Positions 1 to 7,510 of a DNA stretch of 44,334 nt are shown piece by piece. Location: the NCBI GenBank assembly GCA_012842425.1, contig DUSU01000024.1, forward strand, positions 1 to 44,334. The letters run 5' to 3'. Made by a program: the position numbers and the translations under genes. This DNA is from Candidatus Fermentithermobacillaceae bacterium. GTDB lineage: Bacteria > Bacillota > Sulfobacillia > Fermentithermobacillales > Fermentithermobacillaceae. The stretch's first letter is position 1. Each line of letters begins with the position of its first letter. A model generated the notes under the pieces. That model saw nothing but the letters and a program-made list of their open reading frames with translations, did no database searches and was not told the DNA's origin.

Positions 1-1
1 C

Positions 2-532
2 GCAGAGCACTTCCTGGTCGGCTCGGCGACTGCTTACGGCATTGTCTACACGATCCAAAACCAGATAGTCCCCCGTATTGTTGACGACATCATTGGAAGA
101 GGAAAATGGGGGTATGTATTCGGCGCCATCTTGGGGCTTCTCATTTACTTCTCGTTCGTGAAAGGACAGGAATGGATAGCGCGGATTACAATGGGCTTCT
201 GGATAGGTTACGGCGCGGGGTACAGTCTGGCCTACAGCCCTCCCGTGTTCCTTAAACAGGTGACCGACACCTTCATCAACCTGCGTACGGGAGACTTCAT
301 CAAGAGTTTCAACAACATCTTGTACTTCCTGGTAGCCGTAACGGCGCTGGTGTACTTCGCGTTCACGCTTAAGAAAGACAAAGGTCCTCTCTACTACGGT
401 TCTAGGTTCGGCCGCTATGCCTTGATGGTCGCCTTCGGCTCCGCCTATGGTTCCATCACTATGGCGTACCTGTCGCTTATCATCGGACAGCTTGAGATCA
501 TACTTAGAGACACGCTGCACCTTATCAAGTAG
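2..532 (+). CDS. polytopic membrane protein, 5' truncated, function unknown
   Basis: The reading frame is open from base 2 and continues to the TAG at 530-532, so the gene begins to the left of the window; the ATG at 131 is only internal. The visible 176 residues hold about four hydrophobic helices separated by short loops. Aromatic residues are frequent, and a basic loop (LKKDKGP) follows the helix near the middle. It ends just before a strong intrinsic terminator, so it is the last gene of its transcript. I do not recognise the family; nothing visible indicates an enzyme or transporter type. Confidence 0.75.
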   Translation, partial: AEHFLVGSATAYGIVYTIQNQIVPRIVDDIIGRGKWGYVFGAILGLLIYFSFVKGQEWIARITMGFWIGYGAGYSLAYSPPVFLKQVTDTFINLRTGDFIKSFNNILYFLVAVTALVYFAFTLKKDKGPLYYGSRFGRYALMVAFGSAYGSITMAYLSLIIGQLEIILRDTLHLIK

Positions 533-568
533 GCGTATTGGTTGAAACTGCTGACGCTAGCGATCAGG

Positions 569-605
569 ACCGGGGATGGAAGGATGTCTTTCCATCCCCG
601 GTTTT
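569..605 (+). terminator. intrinsic terminator of the truncated membrane-protein gene
   Basis: A near-perfect stem pairs CCGGGGATGGAA with TTCCATCCCCGG around a short loop and is followed by TTTT. It lies 37 bases after the stop codon of the membrane-protein gene. Confidence 0.85.
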
Positions 606-679
606 CATTCTTTGCTTCTGGCGCGGTTAGCGCCCTAGGGCAGTCTGGTGATGTCCCTCTTGGTGAAAGGACAGGGTGC

Positions 680-820
680 GGATTTGCTATAGGCGGTGTG
701 GTCTTGGCGGACCAGATAAGGAGTCTGGACTGGGTGGCAAGGCATGCCGAGTACATTGTGATCCTTCCTGAACATGTCACGGGTGAGGTCATAGCGCGGC
801 TTCGGGTCTTGCTTGATTAG
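680..820 (+). pseudogene. MazF/PemK toxin C-terminal remnant
   Basis: The last ~45 codons before the TAG at 818-820 resemble the C-terminus of MazF/PemK endoribonucleases. They read GGVVLADQIRSLDW, then a charged ARHAEY segment and a terminal helix of the EVIARLRVLL type, like the family's VVLADQV+SLDWRAR+AEF pattern. The N-terminal half of MazF, including the catalytic arginine and the PALVVS-type strand, is absent. Any start codon upstream in this frame would lie in or before the terminator at 569-605. No MazE-like antitoxin is visible. I infer a decayed toxin gene; the family assignment rests on this short segment only. Confidence 0.5.
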
Positions 821-997
821 GCGATCTTCTGTCAACTGTCGAGCTCGTTTGTGTCAACGCTAAGACAATAGTTTGGCCGCTTCCGTCTGCCTCTGGAATA
901 AGGCCGAACAGAGCAGCCATACCGTCTGGGGCTAGCTCGTGCATCCAAGAGCATAGGCGCGATCTAGAAGCATCGTCTTGACGGTTTGTCTCATCGC

Positions 998-1029
998 TGT
1001 TTCAACTAAGAGTGAAACAATATTGAAAC
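998..1029 (+). promoter_or_regulatory. TGTTTCA/TGAAACA palindrome upstream of the sigma-54 activator gene
   Basis: TGTTTCA at 998-1004 and TGAAACA at 1013-1019 form an inverted repeat with an 8-base spacer; a third half-site TTGAAAC follows at 1023-1029. The array ends 12 bases before the GTG start of the PrpR-type activator, and the same half-sites recur at 2929-2954 just after that gene. The recurrence suggests operator or enhancer sites of the activator, here probably for autoregulation. Function is inferred. Confidence 0.6.
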
Positions 1030-1041
1030 GGGGTTCTCCGA

Positions 1042-2925
1042 GTGGCTGAGATCGCGTTCATCGCTCCCTACAAAGGCCTGGCTGAACTAGCCGAGAGGGT
1101 CGCCGGTGGCCAGATCGACATACGCACCGGCCGAATTAAAGTGGGCGTCAGACTGGCCAAAGACGCTGTGGCCAAGGGCGCGAAAGTGGTGATCAGCAGG
1201 GGGATCACTGCCTGGCTCATCGGCGGTTCGGGACTCGGAGTGCCCGTCATCGACGTACCAATCACCGGTTATGACCTACTGCGGGGCTATTTCCAGGCGA
1301 GAAAGATAGGTCACCCAGTGGGGATCCTCGATGTACCCGAAGTCCTCAGCGGGGTGTCAACCCTGGAAGACATCTTGGGAGAACGCATCATACAGGTGCC
1401 CCTACTGAACCAAGCCCAAGTGGAGCAAGGCATTGTGAGGCTCAAGGAACTCGGCGCGAAAGTGGTCATGGGCAAGATCGCCATGGCCAAACTCGCCGAG
1501 AAGCGGGGCATGAGAGGCATCATCATCGAGTCGGGCGAGGAGGCCGTCAGGCAGGCGCTCGCCGAGGCCAGGCGCATGCTTGATTTCATGAAGATCGACA
1601 GGCAGAGCGCCGAGAGGATCAAGGCCATAGTGGACTGTTCCTATGACGGCGTTATCGCCGTCGATAGCGAAGGCATGATCACTGTTTTCAACTCCGTGGC
1701 CGAGAGGATAACCGGCATCAGGGCTTCCCAAGCGATAGGCAGAAATGCAGCCGTTCTGTTTCCCGACTCGCGGGTGAACGTCGTTTTGGAGAACGGCCAG
1801 AATGCCCTCGGGGCAATACACGAACTGGGCGCTGCACGTGTTGCCGCCAATTATGTCCCGGTGATGGTGGACGGAAAGGTCCAGGGAGCGGTCTTGACCT
1901 TCCAGGAAGTCGGGGAAGTCCAGGAGACCGAGCGGAAGATAAGAGTTCAGAGCGCCGCGAAAGGCCACGTGGCGAAGTACAGTTTCGGCGACATCACGGG
2001 TTCAAGCGTCATCCTCGCGCAGACGCTGGAGAAGGCGAAGAAGTTCGCCGCCGTAGGTTCAACAGTTCTGATCCAGGGCGAGACCGGCGTGGGTAAAGAG
2101 ATGCTCGCCAGCGCCATACACCGTGCCAGCGACTACCGGCGCGGTCCCTTTGTGGCCGTGAACTGTGCCGCACTGCCGGAGAGCCTCCTCGAGAGCGAGC
2201 TTTTCGGCTATGTCGAGGGCGCGTTCACCGGAGCGAGGAAAGGCGGCAAGCCGGGCCTTTTCGAACTCGCCCACGGCGGCTCCATCTTCCTTGACGAGAT
2301 TAGCGAGATGTCCGAGAGGCTCCAGGCGAGAGTCTTGAGGGTTATCCAAGAGCACGAAGTGATGCGGCTCGGGGACGACCGGGTTATCCCTGTGGATGTA
2401 CGGGTAATCGCTGCTACCAACAAGGACCTATGGGAACTGGTAAAGGCGCGGCAGTTCAGGCCCGATTTGTACTATCGCCTCAATGTTCTCAATATCGCTA
2501 TGCCTCCGCTACGGCAAAGAAAAGAAGACATCCCGGTTCTCGCCGACAGTTTTGTACGCGATTTTGCCCGCCGGTTCCGCAAAACCATCGCCGGACTGGA
2601 GCAGGAAGCCGTGCAGGCGCTTCTTGATCACGATTGGCCGGGAAACATCAGGGAACTTCAGAACGTCATTGAGAGGGCTTGCATCCTGACGGACACTCCG
2701 GTCATAAGCCGCGCCCTCATAACGCAGTGCATGGGTGCCGCCGTCCCGGAAGAGGGCGAACAATCTCGTGGAACGAAAGGTACTGAAACACGCCGTGGCC
2801 GGAAAAGAAGGACCATCGATAGGGCTGCCATTCTCGATGCCCTCGCGAAGACGGGGCAAAACCGTACCGAAGCGGCCAAACTGCTGGGCATAGGGAGGAC
2901 CACCCTCTGGCGTAAGCTCAAGTAG
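1042..2925 (+). CDS. PrpR-type sigma-54-dependent transcriptional activator
   Basis: A 627-residue enhancer-binding protein that would activate RpoN-dependent promoters. Residues ~1-185 match a PrpR N-terminal sensory domain, ~190-290 a PAS domain (a CSYDGVIAVD start is visible), and ~315-545 the AAA+ module. The AAA+ module shows Walker A GETGVGKE near residue 347, GAFTGA near 393 (the sigma-54 contact loop) and Walker B SIFLDEI. The C-terminus is a Fis-type helix-turn-helix ending RTEAAKLLGIGRTTLWRKL. No phosphoreceiver is present, so control is probably by a small ligand or redox signal. The GTG start is chosen because the PrpR_N domain begins at once. It lies directly upstream of a -24/-12 promoter and the hydro-lyase/aminotransferase/MatC operon, its likely target. 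Confidence 0.93.
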   Translation: MAEIAFIAPYKGLAELAERVAGGQIDIRTGRIKVGVRLAKDAVAKGAKVVISRGITAWLIGGSGLGVPVIDVPITGYDLLRGYFQARKIGHPVGILDVPEVLSGVSTLEDILGERIIQVPLLNQAQVEQGIVRLKELGAKVVMGKIAMAKLAEKRGMRGIIIESGEEAVRQALAEARRMLDFMKIDRQSAERIKAIVDCSYDGVIAVDSEGMITVFNSVAERITGIRASQAIGRNAAVLFPDSRVNVVLENGQNALGAIHELGAARVAANYVPVMVDGKVQGAVLTFQEVGEVQETERKIRVQSAAKGHVAKYSFGDITGSSVILAQTLEKAKKFAAVGSTVLIQGETGVGKEMLASAIHRASDYRRGPFVAVNCAALPESLLESELFGYVEGAFTGARKGGKPGLFELAHGGSIFLDEISEMSERLQARVLRVIQEHEVMRLGDDRVIPVDVRVIAATNKDLWELVKARQFRPDLYYRLNVLNIAMPPLRQRKEDIPVLADSFVRDFARRFRKTIAGLEQEAVQALLDHDWPGNIRELQNVIERACILTDTPVISRALITQCMGAAVPEEGEQSRGTKGTETRRGRKRRTIDRAAILDALAKTGQNRTEAAKLLGIGRTTLWRKLK

Positions 2926-2928
2926 CGA

Positions 2929-2954
2929 GTGTTTCATACGCGAGATTGAAACAC
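2929..2954 (+). promoter_or_regulatory. candidate upstream activator sequence for the sigma-54 promoter
   Basis: GTGTTTCA (2929-2936) and TGAAACAC (2947-2954) form an inverted repeat with a 10-base spacer. It lies between the activator stop codon and the -24/-12 element at 3071, about 120 bases upstream of that promoter, the normal place for an enhancer-binding protein site. It shares its half-sites with the array at 998-1029. Confidence 0.7.
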
Positions 2955-3070
2955 CTCTTCCTCTTGTATACCTGTCAAAAGACATCGAATCCTGCGCCCA
3001 TTATTCGGCTAACCTACCGTGGGCAGGCAAGTCTCGTCTTGCCAGAAGTCGCCACAGGCTCGCGGAGATA

Positions 3071-3087
3071 TTGGCACGGATCTTGCT
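3071..3087 (+). promoter_or_regulatory. sigma-54 (RpoN) -24/-12 promoter
   Basis: TTGGCACGGATCTTGCT fits the TTGGCAC-N5-TTGCT consensus, with GG and GC 12 bases apart as required. Transcription should start near 3098, only ~34 bases before the GTG at 3132. This excludes an upstream translation start of the next gene inside 2946-3100. The element follows a PrpR-type activator gene and a palindromic enhancer-like site. Confidence 0.9.
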
Positions 3088-3131
3088 ACTCTCATTTGAT
3101 GACTAGGTTTTCTCAGGAAGGATGTTCGGAC

Positions 3132-4358
3132 GTGAACCGGCTGTATGAACATCTCTCGAAGGCAGCGGGTGTGGACAGTATATCACCCGGAGAGGATCTG
3201 AAGATCAGGGTCGACCTTGCCGTTGCCCATGACGGTTCGGGCCCCGCGGTAGTTGACAGGGCTCTCGAGGTAGGCCTCGGGCCTGTTTTTGACCGTGACA
3301 AGGTCCTGTTCTTCTTCGATCACTGTATCCCTGCGCCGTCCGTCAAGGCGAGAGAGAACCACCTCAAGATCCTGAAGTTCTGCAGGCAGCGCGGCATCAA
3401 GGTATACCACCACGGGGAAGGTGTCATCCACCAGGTTATCCTTGAGGAACACAGGCTGGAGCCCGGATCGATCCTGGTCGGAGCCGACGGGCACGTGGCG
3501 ACGGCGGGAGCTTACGGAGTTATCGCCTTTTCCGCTGCTCCGGCTGAGCTGGTGGAAGTGATGCGTTCCGGCGTCTATAGAACCCGGATTCCGGAAGTCG
3601 TAGAGATAGATATCGGCGGCGAGATACGTTACCCCACTACCGGCAGGGATATAGCTATCTATATCTTGGGCGCTTTTGGACACGGGGAGATTAGGGGAAA
3701 GGCAGTGCTGCTACGGGGTAGCGCAATAGAGAAGGCTTCGCTGGACGATCGGCTCACCATAGCCAACCTTGTTGCCGAGACGGGAGCGGTGACCTGCCTC
3801 GTTACGTGTGACGGCTCTCCAGGCGAGGCTCACTACACGTACTCGTTTGACGCCGGCGAGGTCCCGCCTATGGTCTTGCTTCCGCCCCGATCGGCAACCG
3901 GTGAGCGCGCTGACTCCACCGGCCCTTCCAGAGGTCCGGATCCGGTTGCAGTGCCGGTTAGCGAAGTGGCCGGGACAAAGGTGACCCAAGTCGTCATAGG
4001 GGCTTGTTCCGCGGGCAGGCTAAGCGACCTCCAAGCGGTAGCGGACGTACTGCGCGGAAGGCGCGTGGCCGACGGCGTGACGTGCGCAGTCATCCCTGCG
4101 TCCAAGAAAGTTGCAAACGAAGCGGACCGGTTGGGCATTTCGGCCGCCATACGCGACAGCGGGGCAATCATCGTGAACCCCGGTTGTGGGGCGTGTTACG
4201 GGGCGCACCAAGGTGTCCTCGCGAGTGGTGATGTGGCCGTATCGACGACCACCAAAAACGCGCCGGGGCGTATGGGCGAACCAGGGGCTGCCGTCTACCT
4301 GGCGTCGCCGGTTACCGCTGCCCGGGCGGCACTGAGGGGAATGCTGGCGGTTGAGTGA
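3132..4358 (+). CDS. LeuC/aconitase-family hydro-lyase large subunit, divergent active site
   Basis: A 408-residue [4Fe-4S] hydro-lyase of the 3-isopropylmalate dehydratase/homoaconitase large-subunit family. The GTG at 3132 is chosen because AGGAAGG lies ~10 bases upstream, the family N-terminus starts here, and the sigma-54 promoter at 3071 precludes the longer frame. Three cluster cysteines are visible: C292 (ACSAGR) and C352/C355 (PGCGAC). The DH near 63-64 and GEGVIHQ near 95-101 are also conserved. Family signatures differ: TDSHT becomes ADGHV (118-122), SCTNGR becomes ACSAGR, and NRNF before GRMG becomes TKNA (374-377). This suggests a substrate other than isopropylmalate or citrate. 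No LeuD-type small subunit lies in the window. First gene of an operon with an aminotransferase and a MatC-like carrier. Confidence 0.85.
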   Translation: MNRLYEHLSKAAGVDSISPGEDLKIRVDLAVAHDGSGPAVVDRALEVGLGPVFDRDKVLFFFDHCIPAPSVKARENHLKILKFCRQRGIKVYHHGEGVIHQVILEEHRLEPGSILVGADGHVATAGAYGVIAFSAAPAELVEVMRSGVYRTRIPEVVEIDIGGEIRYPTTGRDIAIYILGAFGHGEIRGKAVLLRGSAIEKASLDDRLTIANLVAETGAVTCLVTCDGSPGEAHYTYSFDAGEVPPMVLLPPRSATGERADSTGPSRGPDPVAVPVSEVAGTKVTQVVIGACSAGRLSDLQAVADVLRGRRVADGVTCAVIPASKKVANEADRLGISAAIRDSGAIIVNPGCGACYGAHQGVLASGDVAVSTTTKNAPGRMGEPGAAVYLASPVTAARAALRGMLAVE

Positions 4359-4422
4359 TGTAGGGAGGGGCCCCTTCCCGCGAAGCGAGGGGCTTCCCGC
4401 GATGAACCACGGAGGGATGGAC

Positions 4423-5577
4423 ATGACTGACCGGCGGGTCTTCTTGCAGATCCCGGGGCCCACAAACATACCGCCGAGGATCCTTCAGGCGATGAACAGG
4501 CCGCTTGTGAACCACCGTGGACCCGAGTTTGAGGCGCTCATGAAGGAATGCCTCTCCGGGCTCAAGAGGGTCTACAAGACGGAGAGCGACGTTGTCATAT
4601 TCCCCGGTTCAGGGAGCGGCGGCCTTGAGGCGGCGATCGTGAACACTCTGTCGCCCGGCGACAAGGTGCTTTCGGTCCGGCACGGCGTGTTCAGCGAGCG
4701 CTTCGGAGACATCGCCGCGGCGCACGGCGCCGATGTTGAGAAGATAGAGGCTGAGTGGGGAAGAGCAGTCGATCCGGCACAAGTCCTGGACCGCCTGGAG
4801 AAGGACGCCCACGGGAGCATCAAAGCCGTGCTCCTGTCTCACAACGAGACTTCTACTTGCGTAATCAACAACGTGGAGGCCATTGGGCGGGGGATGGCGG
4901 AACTCAAACACCCCGCGCTTCTCATGGTTGATGCAGTCAGCTCTCTGGCCATGGCCGACCTCCAGACCGATGCGTGGAACATCGACATCGTCATCTCCGC
5001 TTCTCAGAAGGGCCTAATGCTGCCGCCGGGGCTTGCCATCCTCAGTTTCAGCGAGAAGGCCTGGGAAGCTTACAAGACTGCCAAGATGGCAAGATGGTTC
5101 TGGGACATTAAGCGCATGGCCGACGCCCAGAAGCAAGGCAGGGTACCCTATACGATCCCGACCTCCCTCCTTTTCGGGCTGAGGGAAGCGCTCACCATGA
5201 TCGAGGCGGAGGGTCTGGAGAACGTGTTCACCAGGCACACCCGACTCGCGAGGGGTGTCAGGGCTGCGGCGAGAGAGATGGGTCTCGAGGTCCTCCCGCC
5301 TGAAGAGGAAGCGTCGCCTACGGTGACTGGCGTCAAGATCCCCGCCGGCATCGAATGGACCAGCTTGAACGCTGCGCTTCTCGAGAAAGGTGTTGTGATG
5401 GGAGGTGGTTTGGCGAAACTGCAGGGCCGGATATTCAGGTTAGGGCACATGGGTTGGATTTTCGAGACCGAGCTCACGGGCATCCTCGCGACACTGGAGT
5501 CCAGTCTTGCCGGGCTCGGCTACAAGGTTGAGGCGGGTTCCGCAGTTAAGGGTTTCAAGCGCTCAGCGGTGATCTGA
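4423..5577 (+). CDS. class V PLP aminotransferase (alanine-glyoxylate/serine-pyruvate type)
   Basis: A 384-residue fold-type I PLP enzyme. It begins with the family's FLQIPGPTNIPP motif and NHRGPEF; the cofactor-binding aspartate is in MVDAVSS and the Schiff-base lysine in SASQKGLMLPPGL. The C-terminal RLGHMGW segment is also typical. The ATG at 4423 is chosen for GGAGGG six bases upstream and the position of the family start; the frame is open further upstream without support. Relatives transfer amino groups between alanine, serine, glycine or aspartate and glyoxylate, pyruvate or oxaloacetate. The substrate here is not deducible. It lies between the hydro-lyase and the MatC-type transporter, probably in the same sigma-54 transcript. 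Confidence 0.9.
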   Translation: MTDRRVFLQIPGPTNIPPRILQAMNRPLVNHRGPEFEALMKECLSGLKRVYKTESDVVIFPGSGSGGLEAAIVNTLSPGDKVLSVRHGVFSERFGDIAAAHGADVEKIEAEWGRAVDPAQVLDRLEKDAHGSIKAVLLSHNETSTCVINNVEAIGRGMAELKHPALLMVDAVSSLAMADLQTDAWNIDIVISASQKGLMLPPGLAILSFSEKAWEAYKTAKMARWFWDIKRMADAQKQGRVPYTIPTSLLFGLREALTMIEAEGLENVFTRHTRLARGVRAAAREMGLEVLPPEEEASPTVTGVKIPAGIEWTSLNAALLEKGVVMGGGLAKLQGRIFRLGHMGWIFETELTGILATLESSLAGLGYKVEAGSAVKGFKRSAVI

Positions 5578-5595
5578 TCGCAGGGAGGGATAAGA

Positions 5596-6858
5596 GTGGA
5601 TCTAGCGGTTATTTCCCTCGTGGCTCTGGTAATCGCGGTTGTCGTTAGCATAGTCACGAAAAGGAATATCGGTACGCTCGCGCTTGGGTTGTCGCTAGTT
5701 GTGGGGCACTACTTGGGCGGGATGAAGGTCGCCGATATCATCAAGGGCTATCCTACCAGCCTGTTCATAACGCTGGCGGGAGTCACCTACTTGTTCGGAC
5801 TGGCTCAAGTTAACGGGACCCTGGAGAAAATAACCAGGTATGCGATACAAAGCGTTCGCGGTAGAGTGGCCTTGCTTCCCATCGTACTCTTTTTCACTGC
5901 GTTCATACTGGCTTCGATCGGTCCGGGTCACATCGCCATATCGGCTCTCCTCGCTTCGCCGGTCATGCTGCTCGCCGAGGAAGTCGGTATTTCGCCTCTG
6001 CTCATGGCGTTGGTAGTGGGTAACGGCGCGCAGGCAGGCGCGATGTCTCCAATCGCTCCCACCGGCGTCATCGCCAAAGGGATACTCGACGGGATGGGGC
6101 TCACGGACGTCAGCGTGATTCTGTGGATAAACATGCTGGTCACGCACGTGGCCGTTTCACTCCTGGCATATGTCCTCTACGGCGGGCTTAAGCTTTGGAA
6201 GACGGGCAAGACGGCCGAGAGCGAGGCACTGGCCAACGTTAAAGTCGACCCCTTCGATCGTGCTCAGAAGCTTACCATCGCAGGTATCGTCGCGCTCATT
6301 CTCGGCGTCATAATCTTTAAAGTCGATGTCGGCCTCGGGGCGTTCGCCATCGGCGCGCTCCTCTCGCTCCTCAAAGTGGCCGATGAAGGCAAAGCCATTA
6401 AGGCCATGCCCTGGGGTACCATCCTCATGGTCACTGGCGTTACTGTTCTCGTTACCTTGATGTCCCAGATTGGCGGAATGGACCTGTTCGCAGACATCAT
6501 GGCTAGGTTCTCCACGCCGTATACCGTGACGCTCGTGGTCGGCTTCGTCGCGGCCCTTATCTCCGCCTACGCAAGCACCTCCGGCGTCATTCTGCCGGCG
6601 TTCTTGCCGCTCGCGCCGACGCTCCTTGAGAAAGTTGGTTCCAACGAGCTCTTGGCGCTCGTCTCGACTATCGTAGTTGCCGGGCACCTCACGGACCTGA
6701 GCCCTTTGTCGACCACGGGAGCGGTGTTTATTGCCCAGGCAGGGCCAAAGACAGACAAGACCAAGCTGTTCCGAGACATGCTCATTTGGGGCCTGTCCAT
6801 GTCGGTTGTGGGCGCGGTTGTGAGCTGGCTGTTCTTCACCGTGCTCAGAGTGCCTTAA
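5596..6858 (+). CDS. MatC-type dicarboxylate carrier
   Basis: A 420-residue polytopic membrane protein of the ion transporter superfamily, with the MatC N-terminal domain: an initial helix, NIGTLALG, a GYPTSLF segment, LFGLAQVNGTLE, then the GPGHIAISAL re-entrant region and MSPIAPTG. The second half repeats the helix-loop plan, with an STSGVILPAF-like segment. About 11-12 membrane helices are visible. MatC relatives import malonate or other C3-C4 dicarboxylates. The GTG start has GGGAGGG eight bases upstream and follows the aminotransferase stop by 18 bases. It is the last gene of the putative sigma-54 operon and probably brings in the pathway substrate. Confidence 0.88.
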   Translation: MDLAVISLVALVIAVVVSIVTKRNIGTLALGLSLVVGHYLGGMKVADIIKGYPTSLFITLAGVTYLFGLAQVNGTLEKITRYAIQSVRGRVALLPIVLFFTAFILASIGPGHIAISALLASPVMLLAEEVGISPLLMALVVGNGAQAGAMSPIAPTGVIAKGILDGMGLTDVSVILWINMLVTHVAVSLLAYVLYGGLKLWKTGKTAESEALANVKVDPFDRAQKLTIAGIVALILGVIIFKVDVGLGAFAIGALLSLLKVADEGKAIKAMPWGTILMVTGVTVLVTLMSQIGGMDLFADIMARFSTPYTVTLVVGFVAALISAYASTSGVILPAFLPLAPTLLEKVGSNELLALVSTIVVAGHLTDLSPLSTTGAVFIAQAGPKTDKTKLFRDMLIWGLSMSVVGAVVSWLFFTVLRVP

Positions 6859-6914
6859 GAGAGACCAGATTGCAGATTCGCGGAGCGGTGTACTGACTGT
6901 TGGTGGCTTGTTTG

Positions 6915-6994
6915 GAGCCCCCTTCGAGCATTCCCTGTGGGCTGCATGCTCTTATATAGAGACTAGGCCCGGCGAGGATGCCAGAAGGGGGCTC
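6915..6994 (+). repeat. long-loop inverted repeat after the MatC operon
   Basis: GAGCCCCCTTC (6915-6925) is perfectly complementary to GAAGGGGGCTC (6984-6994). The 58-base loop contains TATATA and several short GC stems, and the right arm is followed by TTTAT. It could be an operon terminator with an elaborate loop, the ends of a small relic element, or the closing stem of an RNA. Confidence 0.5.
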
Positions 6995-7139
6995 TTTATG
7001 CCGAACGCCCGGCAAGAGGGATCCGGGCTCGGAAGGACTAATACAAGAGGCAGCTGCCCGCGAGGAGATGCCTGTTGAGCGAATTGGGTGATACGGGAAA
7101 GGAAATGACGTATGGCGCAGAGGCCTAGGCGCATCGACC

Positions 7140-7195
7140 CGTTCCGAACCCTGCTCAGGGTCAATGCCCCTCTCCTTGGGGTACAGGTAGGAACG
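7140..7195 (+). ncRNA. candidate structured RNA with a three-way junction
   Basis: CGTTCC (7140-7145) pairs with GGAACG (7190-7195). Enclosed are two hairpins, ACCCTG/CAGGGT (7148-7161) and CCCC/GGGG (7167-7181), with an unpaired TACAGGTA joining segment. All three helices fold on either strand. I cannot match it to a known riboswitch; no cobalamin-type box (GCCACTG) is visible although a MutL cassette follows 580 bases downstream. Chance folding in GC-rich DNA is possible. Confidence 0.3.
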
Positions 7196-7300
7196 TGATC
7201 TTCGCTTTGCAGTTTCGTATGCCGACCCGGCGAGACATACAGAGAGGTGTCTGATGTTGAAACCCTTCACCTATGTCGGCGCATACAGGCTCATTATTGA

Positions 7301-7510
7301 GGCGAGGAAGAGGACCTGCATCATCTCTGCGTTGTGTATTCAGTGGCCCAGTCTGAGGGGCAAGTAAAGGAAGAAGGGGACGGCGAGGACTCGTTGGGCA
7401 CCCGGTGGGTTGCGCTGGATGGCCTTCAGAGCGTCGAACTGAGCCCGAATGCTGAAATGGCGCTTTCAGGTGCCGGTCTCGACCGTATGATGAATCGGAG
7501 GGTTGTGTGA
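7301..7510 (+). pseudogene. Nudix hydrolase C-terminal remnant
   Basis: This frame is open from 7301 to the TGA at 7508-7510. It reads like the end of a Nudix domain: a VVYSV strand, an acidic GDGEDSLGTRWVAL segment, then SPNAEMAL. Nudix proteins often show a comparable vY.....g......gDS...rWv.l.el..l.LSP pattern here. The Nudix box (GX5EX7REUXEEXGU) is not found upstream and there is a stop at 7298. The nearest start is the GTG at 7334 (58 codons). I infer a truncated relic; the match is by eye and weak. Confidence 0.35.

Noticed and set aside
2946-3131. N-terminal extension of the LeuC-like frame
   Set aside because: The -24/-12 promoter and the palindrome lie inside it, there is no family similarity, and a good ribosome site precedes the GTG at 3132.
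6157-6687. 176-codon minus-strand frame inside the MatC gene
   Set aside because: A charged, low-complexity mirror of a membrane-protein gene; the plus-strand product is clearly the real one.
6845-7270. 141-codon minus-strand open frame in the gene-free region
   Set aside because: Composition is Ser/Pro/Arg-rich without domain-like pattern or a clear ribosome site, and it overlaps the MatC gene end and the hairpin. It is more likely a chance frame.
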